From the NCBI GenBank assembly GCA_026214975.1, contig CM047806.1, forward strand, positions 6,361,822 through 6,425,821: DNA of 64,000 nucleotides, read 5' to 3'. The notes beneath the pieces were generated by a model, which saw only the letters and a list, made by a program, of their open reading frames with translations, had not been told where the DNA came from and ran no database searches. The translations under genes were made by a program, and so were the position numbers. Below are positions 1 through 11,702 of this stretch, one piece after another. Position 1 is the stretch's first letter; each line of letters opens with the position of its first letter. Source of the DNA: Gentiana macrophylla (lineage: Eukaryota > Streptophyta > Magnoliopsida > Gentianales > Gentianaceae).

Positions 1-1
1 T

Positions 2-964
2 GAGGGTGAATCTATCGTGGCTTGTGTAAAAGCTCCCAAGTTGAAAAAAAAGAAGTGCTTCGAATCGTTGGGATGGTTGCTAGTGGTTGAAGAAGATGGT
101 AGCATGCGTCTGCTAGAGCCTTTTTCAGGCACCACCGCCGAGATTCCCCTGCCTCATCAAAACACCTTCCCAGGATACGAGGATGACGAGATGGATGGAC
201 ATATTTTTATTCAGAAAATGGTGCTTTCATCAAGGCCAAATGAGGCTTTGGACTTTGTTTTGATGGTCATAGCGGGAGGCCGTAGTCAGTTGGGTTTTTG
301 GAGGTTAGGGGACAAAGCATGGAATAGAATCAATGAACGTGATTGGCAATTTAAAGATGTTGTGTATCATGGTAATGGACAATTTTATGCCATCGGTGAT
401 CCGGGGATCGTATGGGTCTTCAACTTTGCTGGAAATGATAGCAATCCAGAAGGGCGTATAATCTTAGATTGTGATCCCATTGTACCCGCCAAATCATCAA
501 TGGATCCACCCCCCGTTGTGAATCCAATGAATTATTATGGTTATGGATCATATAATCTATATATCCTCAAAAGTGTTGATGACGCTTTGCTCATTATAAC
601 AAGAATGGCCCCGAATTTGAGTGAGGATGGTTTGTCTTATATCACCACTAAATTTCTGGTGTATGAAGTTGATATAGCGACGAGCACATGGAAGCAGATT
701 TATACCCTGGGAAGCATGGCTGTGTTCCTCGGCCACAATTCCACCATCGCTGTAGATGCCTCTAGGTTTCCAGCTGGAGGAGTGATCAAACACAATCATA
801 TTTACTTCACGGACGATGATTATGAATTTTATTACGCCCGCTCAGGCGGTGGCATGGACATTGGCGTATATAATTTAGAAACGAGCATTGTTGAGCCAAT
901 ATATCTGGGGGAGCCATTGCTCAGCAAAGTTTCCCCATCCGTATGGATTACCCCATGTATCTAA
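2..964 (+). CDS. KIB1-4 beta-propeller (DUF295) protein, 5'-truncated by window edge
   Basis: The reading frame is open from the first bases to a TAA at 962-964. A GTG at 17 is the first start-like codon, but the frame continues upstream without a stop, so the true start and any N-terminal F-box lie outside the window. The visible part (about 320 residues) has the plant DUF295/KIB pattern: a GWLL motif after a basic stretch, an MRLLEPFSG-type strand, an FWRLGDKAWNRI blade, a DVVYHGNGQFYAIG blade, a FLVYEVD strand and a C-terminal GVYNLET segment before WITPC. Family members are usually F-box-associated proteins of about 350-400 residues, thought to act as SCF adaptors or as kinase-binding proteins such as KIB1. 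No frameshift is visible, so the gene may be functional. The family is clear; the substrate is unknown. Confidence 0.85.
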   Translation, partial: EGESIVACVKAPKLKKKKCFESLGWLLVVEEDGSMRLLEPFSGTTAEIPLPHQNTFPGYEDDEMDGHIFIQKMVLSSRPNEALDFVLMVIAGGRSQLGFWRLGDKAWNRINERDWQFKDVVYHGNGQFYAIGDPGIVWVFNFAGNDSNPEGRIILDCDPIVPAKSSMDPPPVVNPMNYYGYGSYNLYILKSVDDALLIITRMAPNLSEDGLSYITTKFLVYEVDIATSTWKQIYTLGSMAVFLGHNSTIAVDASRFPAGGVIKHNHIYFTDDDYEFYYARSGGGMDIGVYNLETSIVEPIYLGEPLLSKVSPSVWITPCI

Positions 965-1639
965 CAGAATTCAGATTCCAGCTTGAATTGTACTTCTCAT
1001 TTAATAAATTAGTAGTTTAGTTTTCTTTTGCAGGTAATATGGGTACTGTGTTTTAGATTAAATTATTTTCCGGGCAATTCGATATAGTTGTAGTACTGTA
1101 TTTTAAAATAAGTTATATTTCCTGGCCAGATTGATTTAGTTTGGAAATTGTAGTTTATTTTAAAATATGTTATTTTCGGGTGATTCTGTTGTGTAGAGGC
1201 TCTAATAGAGAGTTGTACACGTGGCAACATCTGGACCACACAGTTTCAGATGCAATAGGGAATTCCCCACACAGGATGAAATTGTGTGGTCAGGATGTTC
1301 TTGGCGCCAGACATCTCCGCGACAGAAGCTCTCCACAATGTAATCACCCGTTATTTTCTGGGTTGGGAAAATGTGTTTAGTTTGATGGCTCTGTTTTCTG
1401 ACAGACTTGTTTTCTGACAGACTGATGACATGTGGCATATTAACATTGGAGGAAAATTGAAGAAATAATTTGTAAATTGAATTTATTGACAAGATGTATC
1501 AATGGTTGTAAAACAAATCTAACATCGGTATAAAGCTATTCACATCTCCTGATCTCCACCCAGCCATCCTTTTCACCGGCGTCGACATGGCCGGAATCCA
1601 TGGCAGTAGATTAATCCAAAATTCATTTGAAGTGGGTTT
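965..1639. other. 3' flank of the DUF295 gene
   Basis: This AT-rich stretch follows the stop codon and holds no credible gene. The only structured element is the foldback at 1177-1351. The short ORFs on both strands over the foldback are mirror images of each other, as expected of an inverted repeat, and are not coding. Confidence 0.6.
1177..1351. repeat. Foldback with a 22-nt miRNA-like core stem
   Basis: CGGGTGATT at the left pairs with AATCACCCG at the right, so the arms enclose about 175 bp. Inside, 1226-1247 pairs with 1278-1299 over 22 nt with about 19 Watson-Crick pairs, two G:U pairs and one mismatch, around a loop of about 30 nt. The stem continues outward with bulges. It could be a small foldback MITE or a young miRNA-like hairpin in the 3' region of the DUF295 gene. 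Confidence 0.55.
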
Positions 1640-2290
1640 TTTATGATGTCGGATATCACCTATAGATCCGATCAACCTCTAGGACGATTCAAACAAGAAT
1701 TAAAGCAATGGAGATTATGATTTGTGTATGATTGAGACTGAGCCTGAGAGTTAATTTCTCTCAAGTTGCCTACGTATCCAACAGTAAATTGGAATCAAGT
1801 CATTCGTAGTTCCTTAGGGCTGATTATATAGGGAGGCGTCTCACTCCTTTTCTTGTCAAACAAGTCGTAGAACCCTTAAACCCTAAGGATCATCATGTGT
1901 ATATCTCTGATAATAGATAATTAAGATTATATTCGAATTATGATATTTCCTTCCGGTGATCCAGGGATTCTCCAATGATTATCCTATAATATAGACACAT
2001 GTGTGATTTATCGTATAAGGAAAGAGCCAGTCGGCACTCGACGGGCACCTCGGGCCGTCTTGACTTGGGTTGCGCGCCCTACCTCCTGACTTGACTGAGC
2101 TGCTCTGCAGTCGTCTAGTCGAGAAGGTGATGGGACAGACTTCCCTCTCGGGGAAGGGTCTTACTGCTGTGGGGCTCCTGGCCCTAAAAGCTTCCTTCCC
2201 CTTCCTTTGTTAACCTTGAGGTGTTCTGGATATGACACGTGGCCAGGTCTATTCTTACCATCGTCAGTTTTATTGAATCTTAAGTGCATT
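1640..2290 (-). mobile_element. Possible LTR fragment (minus strand)
   Basis: GC content is higher than in the flanks and no ORF is present. Read on the minus strand, a CCCTATATAATC TATA-like box near 1830 is followed by CTACGAATGACTTG and TACGTAGGCAACTTGAG stretches, which have the feel of plant LTR leader sequence. Neither end nor a target duplication could be fixed, so this is tentative. Confidence 0.3.
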
Positions 2291-2502
2291 CACAACTGAA
2301 AATTATAATCTTAATTTTTCAATAATTTAAAGAGAGATTGAGGGAAAAGGAAAAAAAAAATTACAAAATGAATAAATATGACACACTTTTTTTTTTAGTT
2401 GCAAAAAGGACAAAAAATTTCAGACGGACAAAAATGACCCTGATAGCACGTGTCCTCGTCCTCAGGTACATGGTTTGAATCAAACATGACTTGATCCTGC
2501 TT

Positions 2503-2535
<33 letters not shown>

Positions 2536-3438
2536 CAAACATCCGTAATTTTTGATTTATAACTCCGATCATCGAAATTTTTCACCAAAATTCATTTTTT
2601 TGTCTTTAATTTGAGCTCAAATACGACACCATTCCGATGTAAATTTTGAAAGCCGAAAAAATATTTTTATTACCCGGAGCAATTTTCTTATAAACGACCG
2701 TAACTTTTGATTTAGAACACCGATCATCAAAATTGTTTCACCAAAGTTCATATTTTTTTTAGGGGGAATGAGGGAGAATGACAGAAATATTTCATAAATT
2801 GAGTAGAAGGACAGTCTTTTAAAACTTTTGCATAAAGGACAAAATTATTTATTCACTGTCGAAATTCACTTGTGTTCGAAATTCACTATTTAAATTCACT
2901 GCCAAAATTCACTGTCGAAATTCACTAATTTTCAAAAATCGTTGTCGAAATTCACTAATGTTAAGGATTCACATTTAAATTCATTGTCAAAATTCACCGA
3001 TTTCGGGATTCACTCGGGAGATTCACCGATTTCGGGAGGATTCATTTGTTTGTCCTTCTCGCTTATAAAATTATGCGTTGTACTTCTCCTATAAAAATAC
3101 GCAATTTGTCCCATTCTTAAAAATATTCCAGATTGTGTCCTTATCCCTAATTTTCCATTTTTTTTATCTTCATTTTGAGACCTCATTCGATACATTTTCG
3201 ACGTAATATTTGAAAGCCGAATTTAATCGCATTATTTACACTAACACTGTATCAGTATCAGTATCAGTATCAGGCTCATTTAAGGCTTAATTCAAGTGAC
3301 TACTTCAAAGCTCACATATCTGGCTCATTTAAAGCTTAATTCAAGGGAGACAATATCATATCTGACTCATATAAGATTCATATAAGGCATACAATATCAC
3401 TAACAGTATCATATAAGGCATACAGTATCAGTATCAGT
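2291..3438. other. AT-rich intergenic sequence with simple repeats
   Basis: No gene is seen. It holds a 31-T run at 2505-2535, two diverged copies of a motif around TAACTTTTGATTTAGAAC and TAATTTTTGATTTATAAC (2550 and 2700), an irregular minisatellite at 2847-3060, and a short TATCAG tract near 3245-3275 and 3420-3438. Confidence 0.6.
2847..3060. repeat. Irregular minisatellite, AAATTCACTGTCG-like unit
   Basis: The motif AAATTCACTGTCG, with variants ending TAATT, ATTTAA or CCGATTTCGGG, recurs more than ten times at irregular 12-25 bp spacing. It is non-coding. Confidence 0.6.
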
Positions 3439-6400
3439 TGTTGAGTATTTTGTGGTATACTTGTTTAGTGTTGATTAATTTTCAAAAGTAACATCTCCTA
3501 TGTTAAAGCTTTTATGAGTACTCTATTTCATATGCACCTTGTATTATAGCTTATTTAAAGTTTCCATTAAATAATAATATGTGCTATTATTGATTTGATT
3601 ATTTTATGTCACACTAATGGCCATGAAGTCATAAACTTACATTATATGGAAAATATATTGCTTATATTGTTTTTGCAGGATTAATTACATAATTCATTTA
3701 ATTAATATTTCATCAATATGATTTATTAGTTATTTAAATTATGTATTAGTTGCTGGATCAAGCTATATAGAAGTCTGATACAATTTTATTTAGTCTAGTC
3801 CGTTTTTATTTAAGTCTGCCATTTTTTTATTCCAAGCCAGATTCTTTTTGTTTTTGTTTAGTCCGGCCCATTTTTTTTTATTTATCAAATAACCTTTTTT
3901 CTTTTCATAAAAAAAAAACCGATCCCCTTTCTCATTTTCATTTCAGCCAAAATTCAGAAAACCCTAAAATCCCCAAATCGCCTCCCTGCCGTTTTTCCTC
4001 TCTTCAGCCTTCGAATTAATGGCTAGATTTTCGAAATCCTAGAAAATATGGAACCTTGTTACTTCTCCTTCTATATCTGGCTATTTTCGAAGCATTCATT
4101 GCTCATTCGAAGCAATGGAAACACGCTTTCATTCTGAAAATCGTGATGGCCTTGATTCGGTTGAAGAATGGTGATCTCGTTCTTTCTTTTCCCCGATTCT
4201 ATTTCCTGTCTGTATTTTTCAAAGCGTATATCGCATTAATTGATTGATTTTGCAGACTATGTGATAAGGACGAGACCTCTTCCTTGAATCGATGCTAGTT
4301 GAGCTGTACAAGGTAAAATCGTGGGGATTTTATCACCCCAGATTTTCAGAGATCCTTCAAAGCAATAAAGATCGATACTTTTCCGTCCTCGTTCATTCAG
4401 CATGTGGAAAAGACAAGTTTTTGACCGATCTTCTGAAATCACAGTCAACCCTAAATCAGGTCGTATCTCTTCTGAGTTAATGTCGTATTATGTCATTTAT
4501 TTTTGCTGATTTGAATCCGATTGCTGCCTGATTTTGTGCTATTGGTTTGTGATTTAGGGTATGACCCTTTCCGGAAAGCTGAGACTGAATGTATACACCA
4601 ATTCAATCCTAATTCACTGTGGATAGAAGTATTTCAATTTTCAGAAATCGTTGGTGCTCTTTACAGTGACTACATTCACAAACCGGTGAATCCCTACCCG
4701 GTTTGCTCGGGTATAAGGCTTGACCCTTCTTGGTGTACGGATTAGGTAATTTGACTGAGGGTCTTACACCCTAGGAAGTCAAGGGTCGAGTCAATGCTGA
4801 GGGTAGTGACCCAATGATGCCCTAAAATTAAATTCAGACCATTTGGCATTATATTTGGTTCTGAATTTGGTTTTAGGATTAGGTCATGTTCAATTGAGGT
4901 AAGTTGCTAAATTTGTCAAATTGAACCATGACCAAATCGGGTGCCTTTCCACACTGTGCTATTGAACTGAGTCAAGAGGAAGTCGGTCGGTTTAAGTGAT
5001 TGCTTAATTAACCAATGAGTTAGGCCCAACGAAGCCAAGATATACTCTCTCTTAATTGCCTAACGGCCCCCAGCACTTAGAGAGTATACATAAGACTTTG
5101 GACCTCGAGACAAGCGTCGGTTAATTATGGTGGAAAATCACTGTAATTAAGTGCCTCAGATTTTAAAGATTTCCTTTTGATCCCGTTCACACAGACCTTG
5201 GAGGTTCAAGCTATACCTCTAGGGCTATAAATAGCCAGTCATATCACACTGGATTGCAACAACTCAGAATTCCATTTCTTGAGCAATCCGACATTTTTAA
5301 TCACTGCAAAACATTTTCTCTTTTCTGGTCCTGTAAGTCTTATAGAACAGTAGTTGAGAATAGCTTGGCAATTTGCTTAATTGATCAAGTTTGATTCTGG
5401 TCCTTGCTGTTGAGAAGTGTGGTTCTGATCAACAGCTTAGACAGAATCCTTGGTGTAAGGTCTTAGTGTCCTTTCTCGCAAGGTATCACTTTGACTCTTT
5501 GCTTTTACGTGTTTTAAATTTGTTTTGATTGCCTGTTGAACCTGCTTTTAGTAGTCTTGTTGATACTATTTAGCTTGTGGTCTAATCTGAGTTTGTTCTG
5601 TTCTGTAAACTTGATTTTGGTGGTCTGATCTCTAACTGATCGAGGTAGTAAGCAACAATCAGATTGGCACGAAGTACCAAGTCCGATTGCCTACAGTAGA
5701 GGTATATTGCTTGTGCTTGAGTCTCCACAAATCGGACACCTTAAGTCTTGTTTTCGACTTCATACGTAAGTCTCATTAGATCTCAGTCCGAGTGTTTTTG
5801 TTTTATCCCCATAAAACTGTTGTTACTGATTCTGATCTTCAGCATATACTCAATATTTCTGTCAATCAGATTGGAACACCCCTTTGTTGTTGAGTCTGCA
5901 AGTTTGCTGTTCTTTTTTTCATTTTGGACAATCCTGCAATCTGACTTGCTGTACCTTAATCCTGCCTGCTGCAGTTGACTGTAAAGCCTGCTAGTGTAGG
6001 TTGCAGATCCTTGGTCATCTGAACATTGTATTCAGTGTGAACAAGATCGGCCTTGATAATCATGGTGATACTCTTTGATTATCATTCCCTGAGTCTTGAC
6101 TGAGAGTTCGATCCTTTTATTTAATCTGCAAATTCTTTGTCTCTCGTAATAGTTAATATTCGATCAAACTTTGCATATTGTAATAACACATTTTTGCGGC
6201 TTAAATTTTTTTTAAAACTGATCTTATATTTTTATTGTTACTTTGGTTCTTTGAATATTTGTTGTAATAGATTACAACTCCTTATCCATTTTGCATATGG
6301 TTAGGTTCTCAGTATATTTAGTATTTTATATATACATATATTCCTGTTCTGAAACTCAACTGAATTTGTTTGTTAATCAACTCACCTATCTGGATATATA

Positions 6401-7136
6401 TTAATCTGCTATAGTATAGTTTTAGTGACAGTTTCACAAACGCCACTATAAGTTTGATTTGGTCTCAAGAATACCTGCTTGCTGTGTTGATCAATTAGTC
6501 AATTAGTTTGTATACAGTATTTGATAAGTTTGTCAAGTCTTAGTTTGTTTTTTTTTTTTTTTTATCTTCATTTGTGTAATATTATATTTATCACATAAAT
6601 TAATTAATTTGATCACTACCCTTGTTTGGTTTGGGACTAGGTTGATCCATTTGGATCCCAAACCAATATTTTATTCACCCTACTAACTTATTTATTATTA
6701 TTTTATTAATTCTATTATTTTATTATAAATTCTTTCATCAATCAACATAAACAAATAAAATAATATTAATCCATCACTTTATACACTCATTACACTATTT
6801 AACCATTACTTTTTCAATATAATATTTCAAATCAACAATCATTACTTTAACTACACAAATTTCAATACAACTTTTCAACTTTATCATCATTACTTCACTA
6901 TATTTTATAATTCTTTCTCTTTCTTGGATCCAAATGGATCCAGTCAGTCCGAAACCAAACGGAGCCGGTTTTATAACACAAGCGAATAACCGTCTAAGTT
7001 AGCTTCCGCCTTAGTTGTTTAGTACTTGTGTTGAATTATCGAAAAAGAGTTTATAAATCGGTTAACACTCTATTCAACACACCCCCCCCCCTCCCCCCCC
7101 CTCTAGAGTGTTTATTTGCGCTATATCGATCCAACA
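3439..7136 (+). mobile_element. Long LTR-type insertion (solo LTR or non-coding LTR element)
   Basis: The insert begins TGTTGAGTATTTTG and ends GATCCAACA, so it has TG..CA ends with a 5-bp inverted TGTTG/CAACA, and is flanked by a direct TCAGT at 3434-3438 and 7137-7141. A TATAAATA box at 5226-5233 marks a plausible U3/R boundary on the plus strand. There is no gag or pol ORF; the longest frames are under 80 codons. The end, with a C-rich tract and CTCTAGAGTG before ATCCAACA, resembles long Copia LTR ends. At 3.7 kb it is long for a solo LTR, partly because a MITE sits at 6625-6960. A gene-like patch near 3950-4300 is not recognised. It could also be a large non-autonomous LTR derivative. Confidence 0.65.
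6625..6960. mobile_element. MITE with GTTTGGTTTGGG termini
   Basis: The left end GTTTGGTTTGGGACTAGG and right end CAGTCCGAAACCAAAC are inverted repeats. Both carry a TGGATCC-rich subterminal block, around 6649 and 6929. The AT-rich core has no ORF. It is nested in the LTR-type insertion. A clean target duplication was not resolved. Confidence 0.6.
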
Positions 7137-7141
7137 TCAGT

Positions 7142-8953
7142 ATCAGTAAATAGTATCAGTATCAGGCATACTTTCCTTATCCTATTATCCCCAAACAAAT
7201 TATTTCATACAAGCAAAAAGCAGCTTCATTTATGCTTTTCCATTCAGAATTTAGATTTGCATAAGTGCTTTCTGAAGCAACTGCTTCAAACAACTATGGA
7301 CTACACAAAATAAAGCCACTAAATACCCCCAAAATTGAACATAGAAAATATCACCTCAGCTAAAAAAGTAGTTAGAGTGATTCTAATTAAACGGCTTATT
7401 TGAAAGACCCCAAAAGTGAACATAGAAAATATCGACTTTGCATTGAAAAGTCAAATGTAACCTTAATATTTGGACTTTTGTAACCTTATTATATATTCTC
7501 TGTCGGAGTTGTTAACGACACATCAACAAATCTACTTTCGGGGCCCTATACATTTCTGAAAAATCGAATATATGCTAAATATATTGACTTTGCATTGAAA
7601 AGTAAAATGTAACCTTAATATTTTGACTTTACAGAGACTCAATGTCGATTTTGAACTTCTGTAAAGTCGAGCTTATCCCTAAGCGTGGTGTCACCGTTGA
7701 TCGATTCTGATGGCATAACAACACCCACCTAGAATATATACACAAAAGATGTGATTCACGTCAGAATCATTCTAAAGATGTTTCCCTTGGCAAAGCAGCT
7801 GCTGTTTTTTTTTTTTCCATTGATGAGGAAAAAAAAAAGGTTAGATTTTGAGCAGCAGAATCAAATAAGAAAAAAAGGCAGTAGCTGGCAACTTTAATTA
7901 CAGCTAGGAAACCATTGGAATACAAACAACTGTTTATTTTCCGTGGGAAAAATGAATTGTGTGTGTATATATAACTCAGCAATTGAGGCATAAACATGGC
8001 TTCCAGTTCCAGCAGCATCAACAAACGGTGAACTCGCATTTCATGTTCCCTCACGATCCAATGATAAGTCTCCGAGTAATCCAAGATTTGCATGACCAAC
8101 TGCTTCATCAAGTGTTGTAGAAACATAACCACTTGCCGCACCGCACCAATATTTCCAAAAGTGGTTGCCGGTGTAGTCACAGGAGCAAATTATTCAGCTG
8201 AAGCGGCTGCCGCACCAATATGTTTTGTGAGAAGAATTGGGGTATATTCATCCGGTGGAATTTATTTGTCTTTAATGCAACTAAAAAATAGAAGCTGGAT
8301 TAGCACTTAATTAAAGGAGGAAAAATGGACTATAAAATAAATTTTACTAATTTAAATACACTATACTAATCAAAGTGGATTTCTCAGTAGATAAATGAAA
8401 AGGCAAGCCTCCAACTCTTCTCCGGCCGGCCTCCGACTCGTCTCCGACCTTTTAATTGTTCATTTCTAATGGTGGACGGTGGGCTCACCGTGGACAACAA
8501 ATTCAACAAAAAATATCTCACATTTTTATTTAATCATCTTGTAAAAACAATCCAATAAGAGTGGTAGTTCTCTTGAACTAGTGGAAGTTGGAGGAGAGAG
8601 AAGACTGACAATTGTCTACCACATTATCACATATTAGATAATGTTCAAATTTTTCTCTCCATTTAACTACTATTAATTTACAATTTACATTTTATGGTTA
8701 TCTATTATGCAAAAAGTACAAGAGAATTTGTATACATTAGCTCGATTAGGGCTACTCTTAGATATAGTGTGTTTAAGAATAAGTTGGTGCCTGGGCAATT
8801 TTTTATTTAATTTAGTAGATGTATTGTGTTTATTAATTTTTAATTTTTAACTTTTTTTTCCAGAAAAAAATGTATTGTGTATTAGAATAAGTTGTTTTCT
8901 TTTGTGTTATTCCGGTAATTATATCTTAATTAATATTTCTTTATACTTATAAG
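7142..8953. other. AT-rich intergenic sequence
   Basis: No convincing gene is seen. A direct repeat around GCATTGAAAAGT...AATGTAACCTTAATATTT occurs near 7440 and again near 7590. A weak protein-like stretch on the minus strand (7767-8180) matches no family I know and is broken by frame changes. The rest is low-complexity AT-rich DNA. Confidence 0.5.
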
Positions 8954-8965
8954 TTGTTGCTTGCA

Positions 8966-9560
8966 TGCAGGGTGGGTCTGGAAACTTTACGGCATGTGTT
9001 TTTCGAGTGTGAGATGGCAGATAGGATTTGGCAAGTGTCGCCATTCTATGGGATATTGGGGCGCCTTCGTTCTGCCTCTTTTGCGGATTTATTTATGAGA
9101 TTAGTAGAGGATCAGGGTGTTCAGGACACTGCGAGATTTGTGTGACTCATATGGGGGATTTGGAAGACACGTTGCTCTGCGGTGTTTGATGATAAGGCTG
9201 TTTACGTCTCCGCGGTGTGTACGCGCTCTCTGGCAGTATCGACGGAGTATGCAGAGGCTCTGGCGGCTTATCAGACGCAGGCCTCCGTCCCATACTTTGT
9301 GGATAATTGGGTGCGTCCAGCGGAGGGTGTTATAAAGGACAATGTTGATGCGTCAATTACTGAAATGGGAGTAGGGTTAGGAGTCATTTTCCGAGATTCA
9401 CATGGGTCAGTTCTTCATTCTTTTGCATATCACTTCGATCCAGGGGGGTCGATGGAATATATGGAGCTAAAGGCTATATCCTTGGCTTTGGAGGAAGCGC
9501 GTCACTAGGGGATTCAACGACTACATATAGAGAGCGATTGTTTGGCGTGTATCACGTTTT
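8966..9560 (+). pseudogene. LINE-type reverse transcriptase tail: zf-RVT plus RNase H remnant
   Basis: The first part reads as a zf-RVT motif (ETLRHVFFECEMADRIW), typical of the C-terminus of plant LINE ORF2. After a frame change there is an IWGIWKTR linker and then an RNase H (RVT_3) domain with IKDNVDASITEMGVGLG, VIFRDSHG and MELKAISLALEEA. A TAG interrupts just before the IESDCLA motif. The catalytic Asp positions of the fold are partly kept, but the frame is broken at least twice. It is a decayed non-LTR retrotransposon 3' end, or a retro-derived RNase H-like gene copy. Confidence 0.75.
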
Positions 9561-9699
9561 GGCCGCCTGCTTGGCGGATATTATTTCAGAACAGTTTTTT
9601 CCCCTCAAAAAATGTTACAATACATAACTTGTCATTCCATGATTGCAATTTCCAAGTACACTTCCTCTTCATGTACGTACGTGCCGATATACATATACT

Positions 9700-11702
9700 T
9701 AGAGGTGGCTGGTTCCGGTTCAAATGATGGGTAGGACCCGGCGGTTCCCGGGTCCATGGTTCTTCCGGGTCTAGGAACCGGCGGTTCCACGGGTCCAGGA
9801 ACCGGCGGTTCTAGGTTCCACCGGACCCGGCCCGGCCCGGAACCGGCGGTTCAAGGAACCGGACGGAAAACCGGCCGGAACCGGCCCAGAGGACCCGAAC
9901 TGGCGGGTTTTTTTTTCTTTTTTTTTTCTCCAACATATATATTTTCAAATTTTTTGAATAATTTTTTTTATTTTAAAATATCACACACTCATCACATTAT
10001 AAATACATATCAATTTTATCACTTTTTACCAGTGTTCTAAAAATCGCATCTAGCGCCGCCTAAGCGCCGCTGGCGCTAAGCGCACCTCAGCGTCCCGACT
10101 TGGCTCTGGCGACATGTTCTAGGCGGTTTGGGTCTTCAGGCGCTTACGGCGCTCAGGCGCCGCTAAGCGACTGGCGCCACCTAAGCGACTGGCGCTCTCA
10201 AATCGATTAGGTTGCGTTTTTTTTTCTTTCTTTTCTTAGATATTTGGCATATTACATATATAACTTTTGACATAATTAAAAATACACTTAACCTAAAAAA
10301 ACTCAAAAGCGCATGCCTCGCTTTCTAGTCGTTCTTTCTCCTCTCATTCTCTGTTCTTCCTCTCACTCCTACTCAAAGCATGATATTGTTGGAGTTGGAG
10401 ACTTGGGAATAATGATGATGAGATTGAGGATTGAACTTGAGAGTTGAGACTTGAGAGTATTGACTATTGAGTGTTGAGTTGAGTGTTGAGCATGACATTG
10501 ATTTCGTGACTTTGGGTTTTGGATACTACGTTTCATTGATCTTTTGACACAATTTACAAGTTTTACTTGATTTTTATGTTTTATGATCATAGGATGTAAA
10601 ATTTAAATAAGATAAGTATTAATTTTCAAATTAAAAAAAAAAAAAAAAAAAGCGCTGGCGGCGCTCTGGCGCTAGCGCCTGGAGCGCACCGTCATCGCCT
10701 AGCGAGTTTTAGAACACTGCTTTTTACCCACAATTCTATTCTAACTCTCATATTATAATATTATCTATCATTATAATATATTTCGGATAGTGATTTGAAG
10801 TTGTTTTGAATAAATTCGTTTATTTTATCACATTCGAAATATATTATTTTGCAATGCCTATCAAAGCGTCAGCTTTTCGATTTTTTTTCGTGTAGAAAAT
10901 GTTACTGATGCAACTACCGGGGAAGTGAATCCTTCAAAATTTAAGGCTGTTTGTAACGTTTTTGAAAAATTGTATCATTATCAGCATGGAAGCGGTCATT
11001 GTGTTTATGTACGACACTTACGAACAAGGCATTCCGAGGAATATGAAAATTATTTGCATGATGCGTGGAGACGTCGAGACGGGTAGAATGTGTATCAAGT
11101 GATTCAAGTGTGCCGTGACTGCCGTACGTCATTGATGTATTGTTCAATTATGTAATGGTGTTGCTTAATAAAACAACTTTTATATACATTGCCTCGATTC
11201 ATTAAGATATAAAATCAACTTATATACATAATATTATAAGTATAAATCATCGTAATCACTATATGAAATATAAGTTTAATTTACTTACAATTAATCATAA
11301 AAAATAAACAATTAGAAAACTACGCATTAGTCTTTAATTTACTTACAAATTATCTAAAATATAAGTTATGAAATTAAATAGTATAAACTTCAACAAAAAA
11401 AATTAAATAGTATATATACATATGAAATTAAATATTATACAAGCCATGTGTTTTTTTTAAATATAGTTATGAAATTAAATATTATATATAGTTTAATAAC
11501 CAATTTATTTTTAATTTTAACGTAAGTTATAGAAATTTTGTAAAAAAAAATATTGATTTTTTTGGAACCGTGATCTGAACCGTCTGGACCCGGGAACGAA
11601 TGAGACCCGGAACCGGACCGGGAAACCGCCAAATCCGGCGGTTCCCGAGACCCAGCAGAACCGGCTAGAAAATGGAACCGGCGGTTCCGGTTCCAATTTG
11701 TG
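9700..11702 (+). mobile_element. Decayed hAT-type element with GGAACCGG-rich ends
   Basis: Both ends are dense in GGAACCGGCGGTTCC blocks in inverted arrangement (9708-9905 and 11565-11695), as in plant hAT elements. At 10895-11090 a broken frame resembles a BED zinc finger: KFKAVCNVF, then GSGHCVYVRHLRTRHSEEY, with the second cysteine of the finger lost. No transposase core remains. The exact termini and an 8-bp duplication were not resolved. It contains the element at 10030-10719. Confidence 0.6.
10030..10719. mobile_element. Non-autonomous hAT element, 8-bp target duplication
   Basis: The ends are inverted: CAGTGTTCTAAAAATCGC at the left against GCGAGTTTTAGAACACTG at the right. Perfect direct repeats CTTTTTAC flank it at 10022-10029 and 10720-10727. 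Subterminal regions are rich in AGCGCC/GGCGCT blocks, and the core carries GAGTTGAGACTTGAG-like repeats and a poly-A tract. It has no transposase ORF. It is inserted inside the older hAT element. Confidence 0.85.

Noticed and set aside
7767..8180. 137-codon minus-strand ORF
   Set aside because: Partly protein-like in a second frame, but no family is recognised, and the poly-T and AT-rich end is not coding.
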